Assembly (NCBI GenBank): GCA_028335825.1
Contig: JAIOKI010000011.1
Span: 64,501 to 128,500, forward strand
Source of the DNA: Nosema muscidifuracis
Taxonomy: Eukaryota > Microsporidia > Nosematidae
Direction: 5' to 3'
Length of the DNA: 64,000 bases
Below, piece after piece: positions 31,746 through 40,853 of this stretch. How positions within the stretch are numbered: position 1 is the first letter of the stretch; each line of letters opens with the position of its first letter. The notes under the pieces were generated by a model. That model searched no databases, was not told where the DNA came from, and saw only the letters and a program-made list of their open reading frames with translations. A program made the translations under genes and the position numbers.

Positions 31746-33254
31746 CTATAAATGAAATCCATTAAAAATATGATAAAGTAATTGTTGCTCATCCTTAACT
31801 TGTAAAACTTGACATTTACCATGTCTACAATCTCTACAAGTCTTACTGTGAGCACTTTGCAATTTTTTATAAATTCCTTTGTTAATCTTGGCTTCATTGT
31901 TCAATAAATCCTTACAGACATTTTTAAATCCATCACAGTCTTCTACTGTATCACACATATCAAGCATATTTTCATAGATTTCAGATTCAAATTTGCTGTG
32001 AGTCTTAAAGAAAAATCCACCAGTATTATTTTTTTTCCATTCCTTATATATAAGATTAGCATGTTCTACACATAAATCACATGTCTCTGTGTTAATACAC
32101 TTCTTACATAATTCATTAATTCCTTTTATAATATATGTAACTATTTCTTCATGATTCTCCATAACTCTAATCTTCTTAATAAATGCTCTTATAATAATAG
32201 CCCTTTGTTTTTCTGGTATCTCTCCTATTCTTTGGAAAATATCTTGAACAAGTTCACAACATATAGAAACTTCATGTTTATCAATAGCTGAATTCATAAT
32301 CTCAATTAATCTATCAGTCCAGATATTATCATTAGTATGATGTAAAGCAACTATACAAAGAATACTAATCTTCTGATATTCTGTAGTAATATCTTTACTT
32401 CCTAATTTATAAATAATCCATCCATCGTCAAATCTCTTATGTTTAATACATTCTTCTATCATAGATTTATCTAATAAACATGATGTCTCACATCTGTTCT
32501 TCATCCAAAGACGAACTTTCTCATTCCAGTCATAATAAAAATTTATTCCTGTTTTCCATGTATTAAAATCTTCATTCTCTAAAACAACCAATTGTAAAAT
32601 ATCAGAAATTTCATACTTCAAATTAGGATCTTCAAGGTTGATTACATTCTTAACCTTACAGAACTCATATTCAACTTCAAACTCACAATCTTCTTGATAA
32701 CTCAATAAAATAGCTAATCTATTGGTAAACATAGTATGATCAACTTTCTTATAAATTTTAAAAAATCTACTATACTCCTTTCTAATAAAAAGAGTGAGTA
32801 ATAAATATTCCATATAATTATCATATGGAATCTTATTCTTCTTATAAATTGTAAATATCAAAGATTCAATATCCTGCTCACAACTTAATTGACTAATATC
32901 ATTCATATAATATTTCTCAGAACAGATTCCAATTTCATTTCTCAACTTACTATATCTGGTATATTTCCCTTTAAATGTATGATCAATTGATAAAACTTCT
33001 GGGTCACAAAAATAGTTTAGAAGATATTTCTCAGCCATAAACAGATTATGGAAATGTGTATAATCTATCGTTTTATGGTGGTAAGTCACGCAATGAAGAA
33101 GTCTGCTATAACAGACTACATAATCTTCTAAAGAAGATATTTCTGGATTCATTGTGCACTCATTGCACAACTTAATCCCAACAGCAACTTCCTCCAGTAT
33201 CCGACAATAAAGTGAATCCGCATCAGATGACATTGACTCTGTTGTGTCAGACAT
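31746..33254 (-). CDS. Alpha-helical repeat protein with N- and C-terminal cysteine motifs, paralogue of the gene at 46034
   Basis: Function unknown. The frame opens at 33269, but the CCC box (33265-33263) lies inside those first codons and points to the second ATG at 33254, giving 502 residues beginning MSDTTESM. Both paralogues share CxxC, then LHCxxYH, near the N terminus. They also share CEQ(D/E)IESL, then EYLLxxxxIR(K/R)EYxRF, then the block WxKNRxxTS..DxSMI and DGWxIY, and finally CxxVCKDLxxNEAxIN with CxxC near the end. The DGWxIY and YLL..IR.EY repeats look like TPR/PPR-type helical hairpins, and the cysteines may bind zinc. A scaffold or RNA-binding role is conceivable. The window has no other evidence. 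Confidence 0.75.
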   Translation of the reverse strand: MSDTTESMSSDADSLYCRILEEVAVGIKLCNECTMNPEISSLEDYVVCYSRLLHCVTYHHKTIDYTHFHNLFMAEKYLLNYFCDPEVLSIDHTFKGKYTRYSKLRNEIGICSEKYYMNDISQLSCEQDIESLIFTIYKKNKIPYDNYMEYLLLTLFIRKEYSRFFKIYKKVDHTMFTNRLAILLSYQEDCEFEVEYEFCKVKNVINLEDPNLKYEISDILQLVVLENEDFNTWKTGINFYYDWNEKVRLWMKNRCETSCLLDKSMIEECIKHKRFDDGWIIYKLGSKDITTEYQKISILCIVALHHTNDNIWTDRLIEIMNSAIDKHEVSICCELVQDIFQRIGEIPEKQRAIIIRAFIKKIRVMENHEEIVTYIIKGINELCKKCINTETCDLCVEHANLIYKEWKKNNTGGFFFKTHSKFESEIYENMLDMCDTVEDCDGFKNVCKDLLNNEAKINKGIYKKLQSAHSKTCRDCRHGKCQVLQVKDEQQLLYHIFNGFHL

Positions 33255-33262
33255 TTCTTTAA

Positions 33263-33265
33263 GGG
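33263..33265 (-). promoter_or_regulatory. CCC start box deciding ATG 33254
   Basis: On the minus strand ACCCTTAAAGAAATG places the box 9 bases before the second ATG. The first ATG (33269) lies upstream of the box. Confidence 0.65.
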
Positions 33266-33414
33266 TCATGCAGAAATTTTTTTTTTATATTTTTGTGCAT
33301 AAATGAAACAAAACAAAATTTCGAATTGACCAATTAAAAATAAAAAATCTCAAGTTTAAAAATGAAACCGAAACATTCATATCATGTATAAATCTGTATG
33401 TAAGAAAAAATAGA

Positions 33415-33700
33415 AAGACATATATTTATTTAAAACAAACATAAAAATTTTAATCTATTTAAATAAATATATAATTAATAATCAAAATTTATAGAATAAT
33501 TAGAAATCATATATTTAGTTAAAAATTTTATAGAATAATTATCAAAGATATTTATTTAAAACAAATATAAATCTAGTTAAATAAAAATAAAATTTATAAT
33601 CAAAAACTTATAGAATAATTATCAAAGATATTTATTCAAAACAAATATAAATCTAGTTAAATGATAATATAATTTTTAATCAAATAATTTAAAAATTTGA
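33415..33700. repeat. 80-bp tandem repeat between divergent genes
   Basis: ATCAAAGATATTTATT-AAAACAAATATAAATCTAGTTAAAT occurs at 33541 and 33621 (period 80), and degenerate flanking copies begin near 33415. It fills the shared upstream region of the helical-repeat and NAP-like genes. Confidence 0.8.
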
Positions 33701-33952
33701 GACAAGATATAAAAATGCAAATCTAAATATTAAATTATACTTCAAAAACCAACTCTTGTTTCTGAAAAATATTTAATATTTATCTTTTAGTTTAAATTAA
33801 AATAAAGGCATAATAATTTTTCAGTAATGTAAAAAAATTTAATTTGGCTGTCAATTTTTTAGACATGTAAACACAAAGTTTATTAGAAATTGATCATATG
33901 AATTATTAATCATAAATTTCTATTTTATAAAAATTCCATATTTAATCCCTAA

Positions 33953-34498
33953 ATGTCCATTCATCCACATGATATATCAACTCTTGAAGAACTTCAACAT
34001 GAACTAGACAATCAAGCCAAAATCTACTCCAAAAAAGAGTTTGATGTAAATCTTGAATACTATAACAGTATAAAACCATTATTACATAAACGAGACGAGT
34101 TTCTTATAAAAAGTCGTGAATCCGGTAAACTAGAAGATTTTTGGAAACAAACATTTCTAAATTGTGATATTGGATTAGAAATGCTTCCTTCTGATATTAA
34201 CAACCAATACGATGCTTCATGGATAAAGTCTATAAAAATAGAGTATGCAGAAAATTATATTTGTAAAGTTCGTATTGAATTATTTGCTAACGAGTATATA
34301 GAAAACACTGTATTGGAGAAGAAAATGTGCTTAAGTGATCAAGAAATAGATTCTACAAAAGTGATTTGGAAGGGAAATAATAAATGTCCGATATTTTCTT
34401 TCTTTGATACTGAAGATGAAGAATATGAAATATTTGATTATCTATATGAAATATACGTTAATGCTTATTTCTATTACTCATTACAAAATGAAGAATAA
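33953..34498 (+). CDS. NAP/SET-family histone chaperone-like protein
   Basis: A 181-residue short member of the nucleosome assembly protein family. The start follows ATCCCTAAATG. The N-terminal third is a long helix suited to the family's dimer coiled coil, ending in KPLLHKRDEFL. FWKQTFLNCDIGLEML follows the family's W.....NH..... L pattern. Then comes the strand pair YICKVRIELFANEYIEN, which matches y.v.F.F..N.yf.N. Residues VIWKG...IFSFFD match the family's W+......SFF.WF. It is shorter than typical NAP1 (about 350-400 residues) and its acidic tail is short. Histone H2A-H2B or H3-H4 handling is inferred from the family. Confidence 0.72.
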   Translation: MSIHPHDISTLEELQHELDNQAKIYSKKEFDVNLEYYNSIKPLLHKRDEFLIKSRESGKLEDFWKQTFLNCDIGLEMLPSDINNQYDASWIKSIKIEYAENYICKVRIELFANEYIENTVLEKKMCLSDQEIDSTKVIWKGNNKCPIFSFFDTEDEEYEIFDYLYEIYVNAYFYYSLQNEE

Positions 34499-34549
34499 AT
34501 TAAAAATTTAAATTAAATATTAAAAAAGTATTGCAATATTTTTATATAT

Positions 34550-35041
34550 TTAATCATGGTCTTTAGGTATAACTGTATATTCATAAGTATATGTCATATC
34601 ACCAAATGGTTTTATTATAGCACTATTGTTTGCATTAATTATCATCCATACTTGTTTTTTCTCAGATGAACAAGAATTCATACTTAACTCACTAGATCCT
34701 ACTAGTGTAAGACAATTATCATCTTTAAAAAGTTTAAATCCTCCTTCTGGAGTGAATTTTATCATAAATTCTTGTGCACTATCTTCAGAATCTTCTTTAA
34801 ATTTAAGTGTTTCACTCGATTGTTCATATTCTAATGTCTTTGGTCCTTCTAAACTGAATATTTTAACTATAGTAGGTTTAATCTCACGTATATTGAAGTA
34901 AAACCTTGGATCATCATGAGCATGTATAAATGCTGTAGCTAGCTCCATATCAGTATTCTGAAAAAGCTTTGTATGTGAATCATAAAATGAAGATATTCTG
35001 TATACATTCTCACATGATAAGTATAGGAGGTAAATGAGCAT
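34550..35041 (-). CDS. Secreted protein, possibly ricin-B/beta-trefoil-like
   Basis: A 163-residue protein with a short hydrophobic leader (MLIYLLYLSC). The second half reads CLTLVGSSELSMNSCSSEKK followed by QVW, which resembles the C-L...G..L.L..C....QxW repeat of ricin-B lectins. FKLFKDDNC fits the preceding strand. Ricin-B-like secreted proteins are a common expanded class in microsporidia, so this is a reasonable but not firm assignment. The first half has no identified domain. No CCC box stands before the ATG. It is convergent with the NAP-like gene, with 51 bases between the stops. Confidence 0.55.
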   Translation of the reverse strand: MLIYLLYLSCENVYRISSFYDSHTKLFQNTDMELATAFIHAHDDPRFYFNIREIKPTIVKIFSLEGPKTLEYEQSSETLKFKEDSEDSAQEFMIKFTPEGGFKLFKDDNCLTLVGSSELSMNSCSSEKKQVWMIINANNSAIIKPFGDMTYTYEYTVIPKDHD

Positions 35042-35125
35042 TATAAAGAATTTTGGTAGATTAATATATTTTAATGTGTCATATATGAAACAAAATTACA
35101 ATCAAATGTTTTATTTTTATAACTA

Positions 35126-35235
35126 ATAGGTGAGTATAAGAAATATAAAATATTTATAGGTTAGTGTAAGAAATTTAAAATATTTATAGGTGAGTATAAG
35201 AATATAAAATATTTATAGGTGAGTGTAAAAATTTT
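35126..35235. repeat. 30-bp tandem repeat, four copies
   Basis: ATAGGTGAGTATAAGAAATATAAAATATTT-type units start at 35126, 35156, 35186 and 35215 (periods 30, 30, 29), just upstream of the secreted trefoil-like gene. Confidence 0.85.
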
Positions 35236-35666
35236 ATGGTTCAAGTGCTAAATAAATTTTTTTAGTAAAAAATATACAATTATTAAAACTCTTTAAATGT
35301 AAATTAATTTATTTTTTTACAAATAAATTAATTTCTAATAAATATGAATTTTTCTTGAAGATCATAGTCAAAATTATGTAAATTATAAATTAAAGATTTT
35401 TTCAATTATATTACAAAAATAATAAATCTAAATTTTTTATATTTTTTTAATTTACAAAGAATATGATCTTTTATACTTTACATTTTTGAATATCACCTTC
35501 TTTTTTCTCTTATGTTCATCAAATGTATCTTGATAGTTCAATTGTAGATCAGTTTGTATATTTATATGAGAGATGTCTCTTTCTGGATCACTGTAAGGAG
35601 AATCAGAATCTTCCATATTTAGTATGCATAAATAAGTATAACAATATATTTCGTTATATTATTTTT

Positions 35667-35806
35667 AAGAATAAATCAGTTTTTAAACTATTCTTTTATA
35701 TCAACTTATAAGTTTTTTAAGAATAAATCAGTTTTTAAATTATTCTTTTATATCAACTTATAAGTTTTTTAAGAATAAATCAGTTTTTAAATTATTCTTT
35801 TTCACC
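35667..35806. repeat. 52-bp tandem repeat ending at the DPH3 start box
   Basis: AAGAATAAATCAGTTTTTAAA starts at 35667, 35719 and 35771 (period 52). The last copy runs into CACCCCAGTATG, so the whole immediate upstream region of DPH3 is repeat sequence. Confidence 0.9.
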
Positions 35807-35811
35807 CCAGT

Positions 35812-36081
35812 ATGACTTCCTTCATTCCATCATACAAAGATTATTTCGATAAATTACAAGACTTTAAGAATAACGAAGACATTGATTTTTATGATGAAGT
35901 AGATATTAAAGATTTTATATATGACAAATCTAAATCTTTATTTACATATCCATGTCCTTGTGGAGACATGTTTGAAATATATCTTGAAGACTTAATTAAT
36001 CATGAGGATGTAGCAAGATGTCCAAGTTGTTCATTGATAGTTAAAGTTGTTTATGAAGAAAGAGATTTAGAAAATTATTAA
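35812..36081 (+). CDS. DPH3: DPH3/KTI11, CSL zinc-finger protein of diphthamide synthesis
   Basis: An 89-residue iron/zinc protein that supplies electrons to the radical enzyme Dph1-Dph2 in diphthamide formation on elongation factor 2, and to Elongator in tRNA wobble-uridine modification. The start follows CACCCCAGTATG. The CSL domain is complete: YDEVDIKDF (27-35), then YPCPCGD with C48 and C50, then RCPSCSL with C70 and C73, then IVKVVYEE. An N-terminal extension of about 25 residues precedes the usual start of the family. In yeast the NADH-dependent reductase of Dph3 is Cbr1, and a Cbr1-like gene lies at 25468. Confidence 0.95.
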   Translation: MTSFIPSYKDYFDKLQDFKNNEDIDFYDEVDIKDFIYDKSKSLFTYPCPCGDMFEIYLEDLINHEDVARCPSCSLIVKVVYEERDLENY

Positions 36082-36149
36082 GATATATCATTTATTGGTG
36101 ATTGATGAAATTAATTTAAAGATAATAGACTAAAAATATTTACTAAAAT

Positions 36150-36430
36150 AAAAGGTTATAATATTTACATATTAAAGATTAGAATATTTACTTATATCAA
36201 AGATTAGAAATATTTACTTATATCAAAGATTAGAAATATTTACTTATATCAAAGATTAGAAATATTTACTTATATCAAAGATTAAAATATTTACTTATTA
36301 AATAAAAGGTTATAATATTTACTTATATCAAAGGTTAGAAATATTTACATATTAAATAATGTAACAAATTAAAAATATTTACTAAATCAAAAATTAAAAT
36401 ATTTACATATTAAATAAAAGACTAAAATAT
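36150..36430. repeat. 26-bp tandem repeat upstream of eIF4G
   Basis: ATATCAAAGATTAGAAATATTTACTT is repeated with a 26-bp period about four to five times from 36190, with looser copies (AAAGGTTATAATATTTACAT) on both sides. Confidence 0.85.
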
Positions 36431-36657
36431 CAAAATAAATATAATATATCTAATTTCGTTATCATTTTTAAAAGCATCATGCGTTATTACCTCATCCATC
36501 AGATATGAAACGTTTCAGATAAATTCTTAATTTAAATAAAATATGATTTTCTTTTTTTCCTATTTTATTATATAAGTACATAAATGCAGTTTTATTCTGA
36601 AACAAATAAACAAATGTTTCAAAAATATTTATAAAAAAAAAATACCCCATAAATCTT

Positions 36658-38541
36658 ATGAATAACGAAAAATCTTATATGAAGAAAAAAGTTATTTACA
36701 AGTACACAAAGCCATTGCTCACATTTATTAAGAAAGAAGATCCTTTCGAATTAAGGACTAAAAGTGCGCCACCTCTTAATATTATTGAGGAGAAAACTCC
36801 TGCTAAGAAATTTGTTTTATGTAGACCTGATGGTACACCAATAACTGCTGATGATTTTAGTGATGTTTCTGATAGTTCAGAAGAAAATGAAAAGAAGGTT
36901 GTTAAAGAAAATAAAACTAAGGTTAATGAAGATAATAAAACTAAGACTGTTGAAGAAAATAAAAATGATAATCAAAAAATGAAGATTCAAATGTGTTCTA
37001 CTTGTCCAAAATATAATGCATTGAGGAATAATATTTTGAATGATCTTCTTAGAATGTATAAAAATATTTCAAGCATAAATCTAGAAGAAGATACTAAAGT
37101 AGAAAATAAAGAGGAAGTTAAAGTAGAAAATAAAGAGGAAGCTAAGGTAGAAAATAAAGAGGAAGTTAAAGCAGAAAGTAAAGAAGAAGAAGGTACACCT
37201 TATGTATTTGTACCAAAAGTATCTACAGAAGTACAAATTAAATATTCAGTATCTGATATATTAAATTATGATAAAGTTACTCCCTTCCCTCTTGTATTAC
37301 TTACTAAGGAGAGTAATAAAGTACCAATTAATGCAGATCAGTTTAGGGTTAAAGTTGAAACAATCTATGAAAAAGCTACTTTTGAGCTTAATAAACTTAC
37401 AAAGGAGACTTCTCGTACTATCATATACAATCTTAAGAAGTTGGATCTTAAGACTATTAAGGAAGCTAAGTTTATTGGAAATCTTATTGTTTTTAAAGCA
37501 GTCAAAGAACCTCAGTATTGTTTACAATATGCTATAGTTGTAGGAGAATTAAAGAAAGTACTTAAATCTAAAGAAGAAGAAAAATTCAATCGAAAGCAGA
37601 CTGCTTTCTTTGGTACAGTCCTTACTTCAGCTATGGATATTCTTAGTGAGGAAATTCGATGGGCTGATGGAACAGTTCTTGATATAAAATCTTTTAAAAA
37701 CAGATCTGCTTATGAACATGCCTTTGAGGAACAAGAAACAGAGAGATATGCTAAGAAGAAAAAGACACTTGGTGCAGTTGACTTTGTTAGTCATCTGTAC
37801 AATTTAAATATTATTAGTGTTACACATATCAAAAATAAGTTAGATGATTATCTTAAGATTGATAATGAAGAAGTAGTAGAAGTACTTGCTAGATTTATTG
37901 ATAATATAGGGCAGAAACTATACAGCTCAGGAATGTCTGATTATGCTAATACTATTCTTAATTATCTTGCTAAATGTAAGGATAAATATGTATCAAGAGT
38001 AAGATTTTATCTTATGGATGTCTTAGATAGGAAAAAAACTTGGAAGAAACCAGCATTAACTGGAAATACATTTGCTAATATGGAAATAGAAGAAGTAGAA
38101 GAACCAAAAAAGATCGAGACAGTTGAGATAGCTAAGGAAGAAATTAAAGATAACTATAATGAAATTCTTAGAGTAGTTAGAAATATTTGTGAAGATATTG
38201 GTGATGCAGAAGAAGAAGAAGATGAAATACAAATTACTGATAATTTTAAGATGGGATGTGATGACTATGGAAAAGAGCCATTTTTTACTGTATACATTTC
38301 AGAATGTATTACGAATTTTAAGAAGTCTAAGATCCTTGTACCTTTTTTAGTGAAATATTTCAATGAGACAGGTCTTAATAAAGAAGATCTTGTTAGAATT
38401 ATTAGTAAACAAAAAGGTAATTTAAATGAGTTTAAGATAGATGCACCTCTATCCCCTAAGAATTACACAGGAATGATCAATACACTTAAGGAAGGTAATA
38501 TTATTGATGAATACACATATAAAGAATTACAGATTGATTAA
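36658..38541 (+). CDS. Translation initiation factor eIF4G-like (MIF4G domain)
   Basis: A 627-residue scaffold for cap-dependent translation. A CCCC box lies about ten bases before the ATG. The N-terminal 180 residues are disordered, with three to four copies of KVENKEE. YSVSDILNY at 196-204 resembles the eIF4E-binding motif YxxxxL-hydrophobic, with Ile in the Leu position. The MIF4G domain begins near 225. Its signature LNKLTKE is at about 241, then FIGNLIVFKAVKEPQYC, and later KKKTLGAVDFVSHLYNLNII, which follows the family's R.R.LG...FIGELFKL pattern. An acidic linker precedes a C-terminal helical region of about 120 residues whose family is unclear. Yeast eIF4G is over 900 residues, so this is a shortened form. 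Confidence 0.85.
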   Translation: MNNEKSYMKKKVIYKYTKPLLTFIKKEDPFELRTKSAPPLNIIEEKTPAKKFVLCRPDGTPITADDFSDVSDSSEENEKKVVKENKTKVNEDNKTKTVEENKNDNQKMKIQMCSTCPKYNALRNNILNDLLRMYKNISSINLEEDTKVENKEEVKVENKEEAKVENKEEVKAESKEEEGTPYVFVPKVSTEVQIKYSVSDILNYDKVTPFPLVLLTKESNKVPINADQFRVKVETIYEKATFELNKLTKETSRTIIYNLKKLDLKTIKEAKFIGNLIVFKAVKEPQYCLQYAIVVGELKKVLKSKEEEKFNRKQTAFFGTVLTSAMDILSEEIRWADGTVLDIKSFKNRSAYEHAFEEQETERYAKKKKTLGAVDFVSHLYNLNIISVTHIKNKLDDYLKIDNEEVVEVLARFIDNIGQKLYSSGMSDYANTILNYLAKCKDKYVSRVRFYLMDVLDRKKTWKKPALTGNTFANMEIEEVEEPKKIETVEIAKEEIKDNYNEILRVVRNICEDIGDAEEEEDEIQITDNFKMGCDDYGKEPFFTVYISECITNFKKSKILVPFLVKYFNETGLNKEDLVRIISKQKGNLNEFKIDAPLSPKNYTGMINTLKEGNIIDEYTYKELQID

Positions 38542-39050
38542 TAAAAGGCTATTCACATAATCAAATAATTTATTTATGCACTTAACCCCCAAATTTGAAG
38601 TTTTATTTATGCATTTTTTTTAATTAATGTCAAAAATCTCAACAATCAAATTTTTGTTAAATAATAAAAATTAATTATTTATGGTGATTAATTCAATTTT
38701 ATTTGATATTATTTACATTTAATCTAATATTAAATCATTTTTGTTATAATTCTTTTCATCATTATGAAATAATAAATGGTATCATTGTTTACTTAAAATT
38801 TTTATAAATATGAACTAGTTAATTTATTCCCATTCTGAGAACATAAACAAATTTTTATTGAATAAAATAAATTTAAAATAACTTTTTGTTACAGAATTCA
38901 CTGTTTGTATTTTTTAATTCTTTAAAATATTATCGTAGAAAATTCTGAAATATTTAAAATATCTTTTCTCTTAATATATTTACTATATTTTTTTATGTCC
39001 TAATACATCTTACATATCAAGAAGTTTTTGTGAATCTCAAAAATAATCAA
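38542..39050. other. AT-rich spacer after eIF4G
   Basis: No gene seen. ACCCCCAAATTTGAAG at about 38585 looks like a start box, but no ATG follows closely. Confidence 0.4.
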
Positions 39051-40440
39051 TTATATTACTAAGATTACTGCTATGCCATTCTTTAAGTTTAAATATTGAA
39101 GGAATACCTGATTATATTTAATAATTTAAAAAGTCATTATATCATCAGATATTATTGTATAATGCTTTATTATATTTCTTTATTAATAATTATGACTTTT
39201 TAATGTCTACATAGAACTTTAACTTGGTATAAAATATTTAGTTGTAGTAACCATTTTTTTGAATTTGTTTCGACCTTGGCATCTCAAGTTTTTGAAAACT
39301 TATATATTTTGATATTATTTATAAAAACAATTATTTGATTATTGTCTTTTATAATTTTTGTAATATTAATATTCATTTTATATTTCTTTGAAGAAAACTT
39401 CAAAGAAATATATTTTTTCGTAAAAACAATTATCTGTTTTACATAAAATTTTAAGACTTTGTCAATGCATATTTAGACATAATTGATACTTAAATTAACT
39501 TGTTAGTTTTATATAAATCTTATTTAATAATAATACGAAGTTATTTTTGATAGTACCGGTAATTTAAATACATTATTAAATGCAGTAGAATTGCTCAATA
39601 AATTGAAAAGAAGCCTTTATTTGTTATTTATAGTATCTTATTAAATTATTTAAGATAAATGTTTTACCTGTTTCTGTTGGTCTATCCTTTAATATGAGAT
39701 TATCTTTTTTATTTAAGGACTGTATGACACTATCAAAGGTATTATTTTGTTCAATACTTAATTAACTTATGTAATTTCTAAGTCCATTCATATTTATTAT
39801 TTTTTTAAACTATATAAATTTTCTAAAGCGAATAATTCATTAAGCTAAAATCTATAAAGTTTTAGTCAATGTGATGTAAAATATGTATTGAATTTTTGGA
39901 GCAATTAGTCTGTTTATTTTCCTGTATTTCTACTGTTATATCATTAAAAAATATCTGCTGTTAACTTTATTAAATATGCATATGAAGCTGAATAATTGTC
40001 TTAAAATTAAAGAAGATTTTTTAATTGGAGTTCTCTTCTAAGACATTAACCCATTCGTTGTTATTATTTATAATCCTTTAAAATATCAAGCTTCTTCAAA
40101 TGATATAACTCCTTTTACATAAGAAGTGATATGTGAAGATACTATCTTTCTTTTTTTGCATATGGAATACAAGATTACAATATTTTTATTACTTTATACC
40201 ATTTGTAAATACATAATATAAAGATATTTTGAGTGATAATATTATTTAAATTCAATGTTTTTTCTTTCAACTTAAAATATGATAAGAGTTTTGTATCATT
40301 GTTGATCTTATTTAATACTAAAATTTGGCACAGATTATCCTTTTAATTAGAAGAAAGATATTTTTTTATTAATATTTCAGAACTTAATGATGCATTAAAA
40401 TTAATTTTTAAAGTATTTACTAACTTTAGTACAATCAAAG
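39050..40440 (-). mobile_element. Decayed Helitron-type Pif1-like helicase
   Basis: Minus-strand segments appear in the order found in Helitron Rep/helicase proteins. TKLLSYFKLKEKTL near 40300 compares with the T.L..FF.L region. VKGVISFEEA near 40100 compares with VKGP.SFEDL. NEWVNVLEE near 40050 compares with D.EW...L.EA. Then, around 39640-39760, comes SIEQNNTFDSVIQSL followed by DNLILKDRPTETGKTFIL, the Pif1 Walker A region. Last is NLLSNSTAFNNVFKLPV near 39580, matching LL..GRTAH..FKLP. Stops and frame changes are frequent. Pif1 genes share the helicase part, but the segments before Walker A favour a Helitron. Neither end of the element could be fixed. Confidence 0.65.
39379..39412. repeat. 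Perfect 15-bp hairpin with AAAA loop
   Basis: TATATTTCTTTGAAG, loop AAAA, CTTCAAAGAAATATA. It lies within the helicase relic. Helitrons carry a short hairpin near the 3' end, but no CTRR end follows it here. Confidence 0.7.
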
Positions 40441-40458
40441 TAAATATGATTTTTATTG

Positions 40459-40580
40459 ATTCGCCATACCCTTCATTATACACTTTATAAAATGAAAATA
40501 TACTATTTACAATTATTATCAGTTTATTTATGATCTCTTTTAATTTATAAACTTACTTGAAAATGAAGGGTATAACGAAT
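40459..40580. repeat. MITE-like 122-bp unit with 19-bp inverted repeats
   Basis: ATTCGCCATACCCTTCATT at 40459-40477 matches in reverse complement AATGAAGGGTATAACGAAT at 40562-40580 (17 of 19). The 84 bases between are AT-rich and non-coding. Size and ends fit a miniature inverted-repeat element. A clear target duplication is not seen. Confidence 0.55.
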
Positions 40581-40853
40581 TTTATTTTAGCAATATTCTA
40601 GAAATGATCGTTTAGCTAAATTAATTGGAATAACAAATTCAAAATATATACTTTCATCTTTTTTTTAAAGCACATAAGTAGGAAATATTTTTAATTAAAT
40701 TCTAATTGTATTTGACGAATACTGCATCTTTTTAAGAAATACTATGTCGTTTTCAATATATTATGTATTTCTATTAGGGGTTAAAAAATAAATGCGAAAT
40801 TCAACTTCTTAAATATAAACTAACCAAAACTTATAATTTTTAAATCCCACAGA

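Noticed and set aside
35523-35711. 62-codon plus-strand frame
   Set aside because: Its second half runs into the 52-bp tandem repeat and there is no start box or motif.
40777-40790. AACCCCTAATAG on the minus strand as a gene start
   Set aside because: The codon position reads ATA and no long frame follows. It may be the dead start of the helicase relic, but this could not be shown.
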